DNA of 64,000 nucleotides from Microbispora hainanensis (GCF_036186745.1 NZ_CP108086.1:2976001-3040000); one strand, 5' to 3'; numbered from the stretch's first letter, positions 33,992 to 43,980 are shown. Numbers and translations: made by a program. The notes: generated from the letters alone by a model not told the origin.

Positions 33992-35644
33992 ATGGCAGAA
34001 ACGGACGAGCGCGGCGTCCATACCCGCCGGGGATTCCTCAGGACGACGGTCACCGGCATGACCATGCTCACGGCCGCGGCGTTGCTGGAGGCCTGCGGCG
34101 CGGCGCCGTCTCCGTCGGCCGGCTCGAAGGCGTCGAGCGGAAGCGCCGCCGCCGGCACGGACACCGGCAAGGAGATCGAGGTGCTCCGGGTGTCGCTTCC
34201 CGGCTCGCTGTCGAACCTGTATCCCGGGCAGGAGTCGGGCATTCTCAACTACTACGTGGCCGGGATCTGCATGGAGGGGCTCGTCGGCGTCGACACCACG
34301 GGGAAAATCGTTCCCGCCCTGGCATCGGGCTTCGAGCGGACGTCGCCCACCACCTACGTCTACCGGCTCCGTCCGGACGCCCGGTTCCACGACGGCACCC
34401 CGGTGACCGCCGATGACGTGCTGCACTCGATCGCGATGGCGAGGGACGCCAAGGTCTCGCCCGCCACGGCCGCCTACTGGGCCAACCTGAAGAAGGCCGA
34501 GAAGACCGGTGACGCCGAGATCACCCTGACCGTCAAGGCCGCCGACGAGGCGTTCGCCTGGCTGCCGTCCAACGCCGACGCCCTGTGGATCGCCCCCAAG
34601 GCTGCGTGGGAGCGCGCGAAGAGCGGGTTCGGCACCCCGCAGGCGCTCCCCGTCGGGTCCGGGCCGTACACGGTGACCGGGTTCGTCCCCGACTCCTACG
34701 TCGAGTTCTCCCGGGCGGACACCTGGCACGGAACCCGGCCGAAGATCGCGAAGATCCGGTTCGAGTTCGTGCCGGACGACAACACCCGCCTGCTGGCGTG
34801 GCAGGCCGGCAAAGCCGACATGGCGCTCAACGTGCCGCTGGCCCAGTCGCGTCAATGGGAGGGCGCCTCTGCCACCCGGGTGGTCTACGCGCCCGATCGC
34901 TCCTACGCCGGGCTGACCTTCAACACGAAGACCGCGCCGTTCGACGACGTGCACGTCCGCAGGGCGGTCGCTCACGCGGTGAACCGCCAGGCGATCGTCG
35001 ACAAGATCCTGCGCGGGCATGGTCAGGTCGCCACGGCGCTGTCCACGCCCGAGCAGTTCGGCGGGCTCTGGACGCCGCAGGAGGCGGCGCAGCGGCTCGC
35101 CGCCATCCCCCAGTACGCGTACGACCTGGAGAAGGCGAAGCAGGAGCTGGCGCAGTCGAAGGTGCCGAACGGGTTCAGTGCGAGCCTGTCCTACCCGAAC
35201 ACCGGCCCGCACCTGGGGACGGCCGCGCAGGCGTTCGCCGCCGACCTGGCCAAGATCGGCATCACGCTGGAGGTGAAGGAACTGCCGATCGAGCAGTGGC
35301 TGGCGGAGCTCAACGAGTTCCCGCCGCTGAGCTACATGTGGTACTTCAACACCACCGGCGACCCCGGTGAGCTCGCGACCTGGTTCCTCGGCGAGGCCAA
35401 CCCCGCCAAGTACGCCAACGACGCGATCGCCGCCACGATGGCGAAGGCCGCCGCCGAGGCCGACCCGGCGAAGCGGGCCGGACTGCTGATCGAGGCGCAG
35501 ACCACGCAGGCCGCCGACCTCGCGTACCTGCCGCTGTGGTGGGGCCAGGCGGCGACCGCGTTCGGCAGTGCGATCGGCGTCAGGGACTACACCTCCTACA
35601 CCCTGCTGGCGGACTGGCCGCAGCAGGTCTACGCGGCGAAGTGA
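33992..35644 (+). CDS. Peptide ABC transporter substrate-binding lipoprotein (SBP family 5)
   Basis: The 550-residue protein has a twin-arginine-like signal (HTRRGFLRTTVTGMTMLTAAALLEAC), with Cys about residue 35 as probable lipid anchor. A Ser/Gly/Ala linker follows and then the SBP_bac_5 fold. Typical sequence includes PALASGFERTSPTTYVYRLR, ARFHDGTPVTADDV and DRSYAGLTFNTKTAPFDDVHVRRAV. Family members bind oligopeptides, nickel-chelates or sugars. It starts an operon with two permeases, a double ATPase and a C39-like peptidase, linked by 4-bp overlaps. The 253 bp upstream hold no gene and presumably the promoter. Confidence 0.88.
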   Translation: MAETDERGVHTRRGFLRTTVTGMTMLTAAALLEACGAAPSPSAGSKASSGSAAAGTDTGKEIEVLRVSLPGSLSNLYPGQESGILNYYVAGICMEGLVGVDTTGKIVPALASGFERTSPTTYVYRLRPDARFHDGTPVTADDVLHSIAMARDAKVSPATAAYWANLKKAEKTGDAEITLTVKAADEAFAWLPSNADALWIAPKAAWERAKSGFGTPQALPVGSGPYTVTGFVPDSYVEFSRADTWHGTRPKIAKIRFEFVPDDNTRLLAWQAGKADMALNVPLAQSRQWEGASATRVVYAPDRSYAGLTFNTKTAPFDDVHVRRAVAHAVNRQAIVDKILRGHGQVATALSTPEQFGGLWTPQEAAQRLAAIPQYAYDLEKAKQELAQSKVPNGFSASLSYPNTGPHLGTAAQAFAADLAKIGITLEVKELPIEQWLAELNEFPPLSYMWYFNTTGDPGELATWFLGEANPAKYANDAIAATMAKAAAEADPAKRAGLLIEAQTTQAADLAYLPLWWGQAATAFGSAIGVRDYTSYTLLADWPQQVYAAK

Positions 35645-36600
35645 ACCGCGCCGCCCTCGCCTTCGCGCTGCGCCGGGCCGCCGCCACGTTCGCGCTGCTG
35701 CTCGCGCTGTCGCTGCTGGTCTTCGCGCTGCTGTATCTCGCCCCCGGCGACGTCGCCCGCAACCTGCTGGGCACCCGCAACGTCACGCCGGAGGCCCTGG
35801 CCGGGATCCGCGCGCTGCACCACCTGGACGAGCCGTTCCTCGCGCAGTACTGGTGGTGGCTGTCCCACGCGATGACCGGCGACTTCGGCACGTCCATCCG
35901 TACGGGAGGGCAGGTCGGGCCGCTGCTGCTCGACCGGACCGGCATCACGGCGGCCACGGCCGGGCTGGCGTTCCTGCTGTCGGTCCTGGCCGGCGTCCCG
36001 GCCGGGATCGCCACCGCCGTACGCCGCGGGCGGCCGCTCGACCGGATGCTCGTGGCGGCTTCGGTCGTCGGCGTCAGCGCGCCCGGCTTCGCGGTCGGCC
36101 TGATCCTGCTGTACGTCTTCGCCCTGGGACTGGGCTGGTTTCCCGTCTACGGCACCGGCGAGGGGTTCCTCGACTCCCTCTGGCATCTCGTCCTCCCGGC
36201 GGTGGCGCTGGCGTTCGGGCTCGGCGCCTTCGTCGTGAAGCTGACCAGGGCGGCGGTCATCCGGGAGCTGGACCAGGACTACGTGACGTTCGCCCGGGCA
36301 CGCGGCCTGTCCGAGCGACGGGTGCTGCGCCTCGTGCTGCGCAACGCGGCGATCCCCATCGTGACCAGCCTCGGCCTCATGGTGGCCTACCTGTTCGGCG
36401 GGACCGTGCTGATCGAGGTCACCTTCGCGCTGCCCGGCCTCGGCTCGCTGATGGAGGAGTCGGTGCTGTTCAAGGACATCCCGGTGGTGCAGGCGCTGAC
36501 GCTCGTCGTCGCGCTGGTCGTGTCGGCGACCGCGCTCGCCGTGGACCTGTCCTACCTCGCGATCGACCCGCGCGTACGGGCCAGGGCGGTGCGGCGATGA
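35641..36600 (+). CDS. Peptide ABC transporter permease (DppB type)
   Basis: The 319-residue protein has six membrane helices, the family N-terminus (LVFALLYLAPGDVARNLLG, then LHHLDEPFLAQYWWWLSHAMTGDFGTS) and the EAA loop (YVTFARARGLSERRVLRLVLRNA) that contacts the ATPase. GTG 35641 overlaps the upstream stop. It forms the translocation pore with the next gene product. Confidence 0.9.
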   Translation: MNRAALAFALRRAAATFALLLALSLLVFALLYLAPGDVARNLLGTRNVTPEALAGIRALHHLDEPFLAQYWWWLSHAMTGDFGTSIRTGGQVGPLLLDRTGITAATAGLAFLLSVLAGVPAGIATAVRRGRPLDRMLVAASVVGVSAPGFAVGLILLYVFALGLGWFPVYGTGEGFLDSLWHLVLPAVALAFGLGAFVVKLTRAAVIRELDQDYVTFARARGLSERRVLRLVLRNAAIPIVTSLGLMVAYLFGGTVLIEVTFALPGLGSLMEESVLFKDIPVVQALTLVVALVVSATALAVDLSYLAIDPRVRARAVRR

Positions 36601-37436
36601 GACCGATGAAGGCAAGGACGAAGAGCCGGCCGCCGGTGGTGGCGATCCTGTCCGCCGTCGTGCTCGCGGCCGTCGCGGTGTGCGCGGTGGGCCGGGAACT
36701 GCTCGCGCCGCACGCTCTCGACCAGGACGTTTACCTGGGCGTGGTCGGCGCGGGCGTCGAGGGCCACCTGTTCGGCACCGACCAGCTCGGCCGAGACATC
36801 CTGCAGCTGTCGCTCGCGGGCGCCCGCTCGGCTCTGGCCGGTCCGATCGTGGTCGCCGTGGGCTCGATGGTGATCGGGGTCCTGCTCGGGACCTTCGCGG
36901 GCTACCGGGGCGGGGTCGTGGACATGCTGGCCGGGCGCTACGCCGACCTGCTGCTGGCGCTGCCGTCCGTGCTGCTGGCCATCGTGGTCGCCGGACTCGT
37001 GGGGCGCGGCTACTGGATCACGGTCGCCGTGCTGATCGTGCTGTTCTCGCCGTCCGACGTGCGGCTCGTACGGGGCGCGGTGATGGAGCAGACACCCCGG
37101 CCGTACATCGAGTCGGCCAGGATCCTCGGCATCCGGCCGATGCGGATCATGTTCCGGCACATCGCGCCCAACATCGTGCCGATCGTGGTGGCCAACCTCC
37201 TGCTCAACGTGGCGTTCGCGCTGGTCGCGCTGTCATCGCTGTCGTATCTCGGGCTCGGCGTGCCGCCTGGGGCACCGGACTGGGGACGCCAGCTCGCCGA
37301 CGGGCGCGCGTTGCTGGGCGACAATCCGCTGGCGGCGGTCGTGCCCGGTGTGCTGATCATCCTCACCGCCACGGCGGTGAACCTGCTCGGCGACTGGCTG
37401 TCCGAGCTGCTCGACCGCAGGGTGGTGGCCCGATGA
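36597..37436 (+). CDS. Peptide ABC transporter permease (DppC type)
   Basis: The 279-residue permease has the DppC N-terminal helix and motif HLFGTDQLGRDILQLSLAGAR. The EAA loop is YIESARILGIRPMRIMFRHIAPN, and LSYLGLGVPPGAPDWGRQLADGR precedes the last helix. ATG 36597 and the downstream ATG 37433 both overlap neighbours by 4 bp. Confidence 0.9.
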   Translation: MRPMKARTKSRPPVVAILSAVVLAAVAVCAVGRELLAPHALDQDVYLGVVGAGVEGHLFGTDQLGRDILQLSLAGARSALAGPIVVAVGSMVIGVLLGTFAGYRGGVVDMLAGRYADLLLALPSVLLAIVVAGLVGRGYWITVAVLIVLFSPSDVRLVRGAVMEQTPRPYIESARILGIRPMRIMFRHIAPNIVPIVVANLLLNVAFALVALSSLSYLGLGVPPGAPDWGRQLADGRALLGDNPLAAVVPGVLIILTATAVNLLGDWLSELLDRRVVAR

Positions 37437-39211
37437 CACACGACCAGGTGACTCCGCTGCTCGACGCCCGCGACGTACGGGTGACCTCGGCGGCCGGCGT
37501 CCTCGTCGCGGGAGTCGACCTGACGGTGGCGCCGGGGGAGACGGTGGCGATCGTCGGCGAGTCCGGCTCGGGCAAGTCGATGACCGCCAGAGCGCTGACC
37601 GGCCTGCTGCCCGAGGGCGTGCACGCCACCGGACGGCTGGAGCTGTCCGGGCAGGCGTACGACCTGGCCGGGCGCACGCCCTGGCAGCGCATCAGGGGCT
37701 CGGAAATCGCGCTGCTGCTCCAGGACCCGTTCACCTCGCTCTCGCCGGTGCACCGCTGCGGCGAGCAGATCGGCTGGGCGCTGCCGCGCGCCGGCCGCGC
37801 CGCCGGAGTCGCCCGCCTGCTGGCCGAGGTGGGGCTGCCCGCCGAGACCGCCGGACGCTATCCCTTCCAGCTCTCCGGCGGGATGCGCCAGCGGGTGGCG
37901 ATCGCCGCCGCGCTGGCCGCCGGTCCCGGCCTGCTGATCGCGGACGAGCCGACCACCGCCCTCGACGTGACGACCCAGCACGAGGTCCTGGAACTCGTCG
38001 CCGGGCTGCAGCGGGCGCGCCGGATGGGCCTCATCCTGATCACCCACGACCTGCGGCTCGCCCGGGCCAGGGCCGACCGGATCATGGTGATGTACGCCGG
38101 GCGGCTCGCCGAGGAGGGCCCGGCGGCCGACGTGATGGACCGGCCCGCGCACCCCTACACGGCCCGGCTGGCGGCCTGCGATCCGCCCGTCACCCACCGC
38201 CTGCCGGCGCTGCCGACGATCCCCGGCTCGGTGCCCCGGCCGTACGCGGTGAGCGGCGCCTGCGCGTTCGCGGACCGGTGTGATCTGGCGGCCGAGGCGT
38301 GCCGTACGGCCGAGCCGGCCCTGGCGGAGGTCGCCCATGGGCCGGGAAACAGCCGGCACCGGGTGGCGTGCGTGCGGCCCTCGGACGTGCGCCCGGTCGC
38401 CGTGTCCCTTCCCGCCGTGCCCCTGCCCGCCGTGCCCCTTCGTGAGGCTCCTCTCGCCGCGGCCGTTTCTCCGGAGGCGGGCCCGTCGTCCGCGCTGCTG
38501 ACCGTACGCGGGCTGACCAAACGGTTCCCCGGTTCGGCGGCGCCGGCGCTCGACGGGGTCGACCTGGAGGTCGCGGCGGGGGAAGCGGTCGCGGTCGTCG
38601 GCGAGTCCGGCTCCGGGAAGACCACCCTCGCGCGGTGCGTGGTCGGCCTCGAACGGCCCGACGGAGGAAGCGTCGCGTTCGCCGGCCAGGCCACCGGCCC
38701 GAGGCGGGTGCAGTACGTGTTCCAGGACCCGTACTCGGCGCTGAACCCCGGCCTCACCGTCGGCGCCTCGTTGGCCGAGGCGCTCAGGGCGGCGGGCCGT
38801 CCTCGGTCGGAGGTGTCCGGCCTGCTCGATCTTGTCGGCCTGCCCGCGGCGTACGCCCGGCGCAGGCCCCGAGCGCTGTCCGGTGGTGAGCGTCAGCGCG
38901 TGGCGATCGCACGGGCACTCGCACCCGGAGCCGAGGTGCTGGTCTGCGACGAGCCCGTCTCCGCGCTCGACGTCTCGGTCCAGGCCCAGGTGCTCAACCT
39001 GCTGTCGGACCTGCGCCGCGACCTGGGCCTGACCCTGCTGTTCATCACCCACGACCTGGCCGTCGCGCGGCAGGTCGCCGACCGCGTGTACGTCATGCAC
39101 CGCGGCCGGGTCGTCGAGGCCGGGCCGGTCGGCGACGTGCTCGGCGCCCCGGCCCACGAGTACACCCAACGGCTGCTGGCGTCCGTGCCGGCGGCGACCC
39201 GAGCGGAGTGA
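37433..39211 (+). CDS. Fused double ATPase of a peptide ABC transporter (DppD-DppF)
   Basis: The 592-residue protein has two complete nucleotide-binding domains. In the first, Walker A is GESGSGKSM (about residues 39-47), the signature FQLSGGMRQRVAIA and Walker B LLIADEPTTALD. In the second, Walker A is GESGSGKTT (about 390), the signature RALSGGERQRVAIA and Walker B VLVCDEPVSALD. A Cys-rich oligopeptide-ATPase tail (CAFADRCDLAAEAC) marks the end of the first half. A linker with PAVPL repeats joins the halves. It energises the two permeases upstream. Confidence 0.92.
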   Translation: MTHDQVTPLLDARDVRVTSAAGVLVAGVDLTVAPGETVAIVGESGSGKSMTARALTGLLPEGVHATGRLELSGQAYDLAGRTPWQRIRGSEIALLLQDPFTSLSPVHRCGEQIGWALPRAGRAAGVARLLAEVGLPAETAGRYPFQLSGGMRQRVAIAAALAAGPGLLIADEPTTALDVTTQHEVLELVAGLQRARRMGLILITHDLRLARARADRIMVMYAGRLAEEGPAADVMDRPAHPYTARLAACDPPVTHRLPALPTIPGSVPRPYAVSGACAFADRCDLAAEACRTAEPALAEVAHGPGNSRHRVACVRPSDVRPVAVSLPAVPLPAVPLREAPLAAAVSPEAGPSSALLTVRGLTKRFPGSAAPALDGVDLEVAAGEAVAVVGESGSGKTTLARCVVGLERPDGGSVAFAGQATGPRRVQYVFQDPYSALNPGLTVGASLAEALRAAGRPRSEVSGLLDLVGLPAAYARRRPRALSGGERQRVAIARALAPGAEVLVCDEPVSALDVSVQAQVLNLLSDLRRDLGLTLLFITHDLAVARQVADRVYVMHRGRVVEAGPVGDVLGAPAHEYTQRLLASVPAATRAE

Positions 39212-40281
39212 AGATCCTGATGACCGACCTACGCGTCGACGTGCTGCCCGTGACAGGGGACGTGGCCTCCGTCGCCGACGGACTCGACGCCGTGCCCGCC
39301 GGCCTGCTGAGCCGCTGGCGGCTCGCCGGCGGCGTGCAGGTGCGCACGCTCGTCACGGCCCGTACGCAGGACGGGACGCTGACCGGGGCCGCGTTCGAGG
39401 TGCACAGGCCGCTCACCGCGTACCGGAAGATCGTGGACGTGTGGGCGGACGATGACGCGGTCGCCGACGCGCTCGTCCGCGTGATCGAGGAGCGCGCCTG
39501 GCGAGAGGGCGCGGTGGCGGTCAAGCGCTGGTTCGCGGCGCGGGATGCCGCATGGGAACGCTCGCTGGGCCGGGGTTACCGGGAGGTACCGGTGCCCACC
39601 TGGGCGGGCCCGGTCGTCGGCCGCGCGGAAACGGGTCATGGTCAGGTGCGCTGGCGCGAGCGGCCGCCCGCGCGGGCGGTGCCGTACATGCGCCAGACCA
39701 CCGACTTCACCTGCGGGCCGGTGGCGCTGCAGATGGCCCTGGCCGGGCTGGGGCTGGGGGGCGAGCCCTCCCGGGAAGAGGAGCTGCGGCTGTGGCGCGA
39801 GGCGACCACGGTGGCCGGCTGCGACCCCCTGGGCCTCGCGCTCGCTGCCGCGGGCCGGGGCGTCACCCCGGAGGTGCTGCTGTCCACCGAGGCCCCGACC
39901 CTGCTGGAGCTGTGCGATACGGACGAGGAGCGCGAGCTGCGGCGCTTCATCCAGACGGGATTCCGCGCCGAGCTGTCCCGCCGGGGCATCGGCGTGGAGA
40001 CCGTCGCCTTCGACCTCGACCGGCTCCGCGCGGTGGTCGGGGGCGGCGGGATGGCGCTCGTGCTGATCGAGCAGCTTGGCATGCACGAAGAAAGCTGCCC
40101 GCACTGGATCGCCGTCCACGGTGTGGACGGAGACGTCTTCCACGTCAACGATCCCTGGACGGACGCCCACCTGGGTGAGACCTACCTCGACGCGCTCGAC
40201 CTGCCGCTGCCCGCCGCGACGCTGGACCGGCTCGCCTGGTATGGCCGGCCGAGCTACCGGAGCATGATCGCGCTCAGGTGA
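39208..40281 (+). CDS. C39-like cysteine peptidase family protein with extra N-terminal domain
   Basis: The 357-residue protein has a C-terminal papain-like domain: catalytic Cys in TTDFTCGPVALQMAL (about residue 168), His in CPHWIAVHGVDGD (about 296) and Asp/Asn in VNDPW. This is the Peptidase_C39-like/DUF3335 type. The N-terminal 140 residues (with YRKIVDVWADDDAVADALVRV and AWERSLGRGYREVPVP) resemble a GNAT-like fold. GTG 39208 overlaps the ATPase stop, so it is the last gene of the peptide-transport operon and may process the imported peptide. There is no signal peptide, so it acts in the cytoplasm. Confidence 0.75.
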   Translation: MKILMTDLRVDVLPVTGDVASVADGLDAVPAGLLSRWRLAGGVQVRTLVTARTQDGTLTGAAFEVHRPLTAYRKIVDVWADDDAVADALVRVIEERAWREGAVAVKRWFAARDAAWERSLGRGYREVPVPTWAGPVVGRAETGHGQVRWRERPPARAVPYMRQTTDFTCGPVALQMALAGLGLGGEPSREEELRLWREATTVAGCDPLGLALAAAGRGVTPEVLLSTEAPTLLELCDTDEERELRRFIQTGFRAELSRRGIGVETVAFDLDRLRAVVGGGGMALVLIEQLGMHEESCPHWIAVHGVDGDVFHVNDPWTDAHLGETYLDALDLPLPAATLDRLAWYGRPSYRSMIALR

Positions 40282-40285
40282 GCCG

Positions 40286-40855
40286 TCAGTCGAAGGGCAT
40301 GGAGACGAGCGTCAGCAGCCGGGCCGGCTCCGCACCTGTCCGGTAGCCGTGCTCGGCCTCGGCCGAGAACCGCACGGCGTCCCCTGCCTCAAGACTGACT
40401 TCGTACGTGGCGACCTCCAGGGTCACGGACCCGGACAGGACGTAGGCGAACTCCTCCGACCCCCGCCCGTGCGGCGCGCTCTCGTGGGCGTGCTCTGGTG
40501 GCAGCGGCGTTTCGTACAGCTCGAAGTGCCGCCGATCGAGGGAGCTGAGCAGGGTGCGCGCCGCGCCGTCGCCGGCGCGGCGCAGCACCTGCGGTTCGTA
40601 CAGTGGCGTCCTGGTGATGTCGGAGAAGGACAGGTCGAGCGCCTCGGCTAACCCCGCCAGCACCTCGACCGTGGGGTTGGCCAGGCCGCGCTCGATCTGC
40701 GACAGCAGCGCCTTGCTGAAGCCGGAGCGGTCCGCCAGGTCACGGATGCTGAGCCCACGCGTGTGCCGCGCGTGCCGCACGTTGCTCGCGATCGCCGCCC
40801 GCACCTGCTCCGAGAGCGCGCCCACCCGCCCATCACCCCCCTCGAAGTACGCCAT
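40286..40855 (-). CDS. XRE-family regulator with C-terminal cupin domain
   Basis: The 189-residue protein has an N-terminal helix-turn-helix (LSIRDLADRSGFSKALLSQIERGLANPTVEVLAGLA, residues about 35-70) and a C-terminal cupin (ESAPHGRGSEEFAYVLSGSVTLEV). Such regulators sense small molecules such as amino acids or polyamines. It lies 27 bp downstream of the amino-acid ABC ATPase on the same strand, so it is probably cotranscribed and may control that transporter. It ends 4 bp from the converging C39-like gene. Confidence 0.88.
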   Translation of the reverse strand: MAYFEGGDGRVGALSEQVRAAIASNVRHARHTRGLSIRDLADRSGFSKALLSQIERGLANPTVEVLAGLAEALDLSFSDITRTPLYEPQVLRRAGDGAARTLLSSLDRRHFELYETPLPPEHAHESAPHGRGSEEFAYVLSGSVTLEVATYEVSLEAGDAVRFSAEAEHGYRTGAEPARLLTLVSMPFD

Positions 40856-40882
40856 TGTTCCACGAAGGGGGTGCTCCGGACG

Positions 40883-41626
40883 TCAGACGCCGCCGGGGTG
40901 CAGCACGCGGCTGAGGAACTCGCGGGTCCGCTCGTGCCGCGGGTCGGCGATGACCTGCTCGGGCGGCCCGTCCTCGACGATCACGCCGCCGTCCATGAAC
41001 ACCACACGGTCGGCGACCTCGCGGGCGAACCCCATCTCGTGGGTGACGACGAGCATGGTCATGCCGTCCTCCGCGAGCTGCCGCATGACCGACAGCACGT
41101 CGCCGACCAGCTCGGGGTCGAGGGCGGAGGTCGGCTCGTCGAACAGCATCAGCGAGGGGTTCATGGCGAGCGCGCGGGCGATCGCCACCCGCTGCTGCTG
41201 ACCACCGGACAACTGGGGCGGGTAGGCGTCGATCTTCTCGATCAGGCCGACCTTCTCCAGGTTCTCCCGGGCGACGCGGTCGCACTCGTCCTTGCGCCGC
41301 TTGAGCACCCGCTCCTGGGCGATCGTGACGTTGCGCCGCACGGTCAGGTGGGGGAACAGGTTGAACTGCTGGAACACCATGCCGATGTGCCGCCGGGCGG
41401 CGTCGATGTCGACGTCGGGGTCGGTCAGGTCGACGCCGTCCACGACCACGGTGCCGGAGGTCGGCTGCTCCAGCAGGTTCACGCAGCGCAGCAGCGTGGA
41501 CTTGCCCGAGCCGGACGGCCCGATAACGCAGACGACCTGGCCGCTCTCGACCGTGAAGTCGATGCCGCGCAGCACTTCGAGGCTGCCGAACGACTTGTGC
41601 AGGTTCCTGATCTCGACGGTGCTCAT
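40883..41626 (-). CDS. Polar amino acid ABC transporter ATPase (GlnQ type)
   Basis: The 247-residue ATPase has Walker [11 protein letters not shown]-loop [12 protein letters not shown], signature [15 protein letters not shown] and Walker [29 protein letters not shown] and [25 protein letters not shown] are typical of glutamine/glutamate importers. ATG 41626 overlaps the permease stop. It belongs to a leftward SBP-permease-ATPase-regulator operon. Confidence 0.92.
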   Translation of the reverse strand: MSTVEIRNLHKSFGSLEVLRGIDFTVESGQVVCVIGPSGSGKSTLLRCVNLLEQPTSGTVVVDGVDLTDPDVDIDAARRHIGMVFQQFNLFPHLTVRRNVTIAQERVLKRRKDECDRVARENLEKVGLIEKIDAYPPQLSGGQQQRVAIARALAMNPSLMLFDEPTSALDPELVGDVLSVMRQLAEDGMTMLVVTHEMGFAREVADRVVFMDGGVIVEDGPPEQVIADPRHERTREFLSRVLHPGGV

Positions 41627-42462
41627 CGGTGCGCTCCCTGACGCGCTTCCAGCCGCCTCGCGACGTACCCGAGGGGGATCGTGATCAGCAGGTACGTCAG
41701 ACCGGTCACGAGGATCGGCGTGGGGTTGGCGTAGGTGGAGGACTGGTCGTTGCCGAACTTGGCCAGCTCCACCTGGGCGGCCGTGACGCCCAGGATGAGC
41801 ACCAGCGAGGAGTCCTTCAGCAGCATGACGAGCTGGTTGGTGAGCGGCGGCAGCACGATCCGGATCGCCTGCGGGATGATGATCGTGATCATCGCCCGCA
41901 TGTGCGGCATGCCGAGCGACCGCGCCGCCTCCATCTGTCCCTTCGGCACCGCCTGGATGCCCGCCCGGAAGTTCTCCGCCATGTACGCCGCCGAGACGAC
42001 GCCGAGCCCCAGGGCGGCACTGCCGTACACGCCGCCGGGCAGTTCGAAGCCGGGGAACGCCAGCGGGAGGCTCCCGATCATCAGGAAGATGAGCAGGATC
42101 GGCAGGCCGCGGAAGATCTCGATGTAGATCACCGACAGCCACCGGTAGGGCGCGACCGAGGACAGCCGCATCAGGGCCAGCACCAGACCCGCGACGAAGC
42201 CGAGGGCGAAGCCCGTCAGCGTGTAGATCACGGTGTTGCGCAACGCCACCGTGAACAGGTCGGGCAGGCCCTTGCCGGCGACCTCGAGGTTGAGGAACGA
42301 CTCGCCGATCGACTTCCAGTCGGCCAGCGCGACCAGGACGACGAAGACCACGATCAGCAGGGCGTACTGGATGACCCGGCTGATGCGCTGCCTCTTGCGC
42401 GGGCTGAGCCCCTTGCGGGGCTCAGCCGGGGATGGCGCCTGCTGCTCGGTCACAACACTCAT
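41623..42462 (-). CDS. Polar amino acid ABC transporter permease
   Basis: The 279-residue HisM-type permease has the EAA-loop sequence [31 protein letters not shown] and the helix-rich core ([39 protein letters not shown]). ATG 42462 overlaps the binding-protein stop; an upstream in-frame extension to 42543 is not supported. Only one permease is present, so it probably works as a homodimer. Confidence 0.9.
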   Translation of the reverse strand: MSVVTEQQAPSPAEPRKGLSPRKRQRISRVIQYALLIVVFVVLVALADWKSIGESFLNLEVAGKGLPDLFTVALRNTVIYTLTGFALGFVAGLVLALMRLSSVAPYRWLSVIYIEIFRGLPILLIFLMIGSLPLAFPGFELPGGVYGSAALGLGVVSAAYMAENFRAGIQAVPKGQMEAARSLGMPHMRAMITIIIPQAIRIVLPPLTNQLVMLLKDSSLVLILGVTAAQVELAKFGNDQSSTYANPTPILVTGLTYLLITIPLGYVARRLEARQGAHR

Positions 42463-43352
42463 GATCCCGCGGCGGGCGACTCGGTTCCGGTCTCGGCGCC
42501 CGAACCACCGCCGGACGCGCCGCCGGGCTCGGTGCCGAACCACTTCTTGTAGATCTCGTTGTAGGTGCCGTCGGACTTGGCGGTGGCGAGGACCTCGTCG
42601 ACGACCTTCTTGAGCGCCGTGTTGTCCTTCTTCATGCCGATGCCGTACTGCTCACCGGTGTCGAGGCTGGCGACCTGCTCGAACTTGGCGCCGATCTCGG
42701 GCTTCTTCAGCCAGGTCAGCACGACCGGGAGGTCCTGCACGATCACGTCCGCCTGGCCGGTCTGCAGGCCGAGCAGCTCCTTGGGAGAGTCGGCGAACTC
42801 GATCGGCTCGAAGCCCTTCCCCTTGACGTAGTCGAGGCCGGTCGTGGACGCCTGCGCGCCCAGCTTGAGGTTCTTGGCCTTGACGTCGTCGAGCGAGGTG
42901 ACCCCGCTGCCCTTCTTCGCCATCAGCGCCTGGGTGGCGTCGAAGTACGGCTCGGAGAACAACAGGTTCTGCTGACGCTCCGGCGTGATCGTCATGCCGG
43001 CGGCGGCGACGTCGCACTTGCGGGCGTTCAGCGCGGCGCCACTCTTGATCGCCGCGAAGTCGATGTCCACGATGTCCTGGGTCACGCCCAGCTTCTTCGC
43101 GACCAGGTCGACGATGTCCACGTCGAACCCGACGACCTTGTCGCCCTGGTTGAACTGGAACGGCTCGTACGGAATGTTCGTGCAGGTGGTGAGCTTTCCG
43201 GCGTTGACGAGGGCGACACCGCCGGGGGCGGCCGAGGCCGTCGTCGTGCCCGAGTCGGCGGAGTCGCTCCCGCAGGCGGTGACGGTCAGCGTCGCCGCCA
43301 GAGCCACCGCCCCGATGCTCGCCGCTTTCCGATAAATGGACCAGGGAGCCAC
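42459..43352 (-). CDS. Polar amino acid ABC transporter substrate-binding lipoprotein (SBP family 3)
   Basis: The 297-residue lipoprotein has a signal peptide with lipobox TLTVTAC (Cys about residue 27), then the SBP_bac_3 fold: CTNIPYEPFQFNQGDKVVGFDVDIVDLVAKKLG and AAGMTITPERQQNLLFSEPYFDA. The C-terminus is a Gly/Ser-rich tail. GTG 43352 follows AAGGAGG. The substrate is an amino acid such as Gln, Glu or Arg; the residue set alone does not decide. Confidence 0.9.
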   Translation of the reverse strand: MAPWSIYRKAASIGAVALAATLTVTACGSDSADSGTTTASAAPGGVALVNAGKLTTCTNIPYEPFQFNQGDKVVGFDVDIVDLVAKKLGVTQDIVDIDFAAIKSGAALNARKCDVAAAGMTITPERQQNLLFSEPYFDATQALMAKKGSGVTSLDDVKAKNLKLGAQASTTGLDYVKGKGFEPIEFADSPKELLGLQTGQADVIVQDLPVVLTWLKKPEIGAKFEQVASLDTGEQYGIGMKKDNTALKKVVDEVLATAKSDGTYNEIYKKWFGTEPGGASGGGSGAETGTESPAAGS

Positions 43353-43462
43353 ACCGGCCTCCTTGCTGTGGTGCGAAAACGTCTGAGGCGCAGTTTAAGC
43401 GTCCCTTATGACGGATTGGCCACCACATGGGTTGTAGCCCGTAACGTACGTGAAACGTGAGG

Positions 43463-43945
43463 TCAGGGATAGAGGTCTTCCGTGAGTATGTTGAACCGTT
43501 CGAGCATCCCTGCGAGCAGCCGTACGTCCTCTTCCGGCCAGGCGGCCAGCAGCGTGCGGAGCCGGCCCTCGCGGGCGGACCGCGCGGCGCCGAGCCGCCT
43601 GCTGCCCTCGGCGGTGAGGGCCAGCAAATGGGCCCGGCCGTCCTCGGGGTCGGGGCTGCGGCTGATCAGCCCCAGCTCCTCCAGCCCCTTGAGCTGGCGG
43701 CTGATCGTCGCCCGGCCGACCCGAAGGTAGGCGGCCAGGTCGCTGGACCGCATCGGCGAGCTCTGCTCGATGCGGACCAGCAGGCCGTACGCGCCGGGGT
43801 CCAGCTCGGGATGCACCTTGCGCCCCATCCCGGCGGAGAACGCGTTGGCGCGCCGCAACAGGATGGCGAGCTGCCGCTCGATCGCGCAGTACGCCTCGTG
43901 TTCGCCGGCCGTGGGCGGTCGGGGAGCGATCTCCGCCTCCGTCAT
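43463..43945 (-). CDS. MarR-family transcriptional regulator
   Basis: The 160-residue winged-helix protein has the MarR core: MRSSDLAAYLRVGRATISRQLKGLEELGLISRSPDPEDGRAHLLALT (residues about 70-117), including the D-x-R wing. ATG 43945 lies 35 bp after the YceI-like gene on the same strand, so it probably ends the MFS-YceI-MarR operon and regulates it through the palindromes at 47440-47485. Confidence 0.9.
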   Translation of the reverse strand: MTEAEIAPRPPTAGEHEAYCAIERQLAILLRRANAFSAGMGRKVHPELDPGAYGLLVRIEQSSPMRSSDLAAYLRVGRATISRQLKGLEELGLISRSPDPEDGRAHLLALTAEGSRRLGAARSAREGRLRTLLAAWPEEDVRLLAGMLERFNILTEDLYP

Positions 43946-43980
43946 GGCCTGCCTCCTCCTGACTATGTGTGGCAGGGGAT

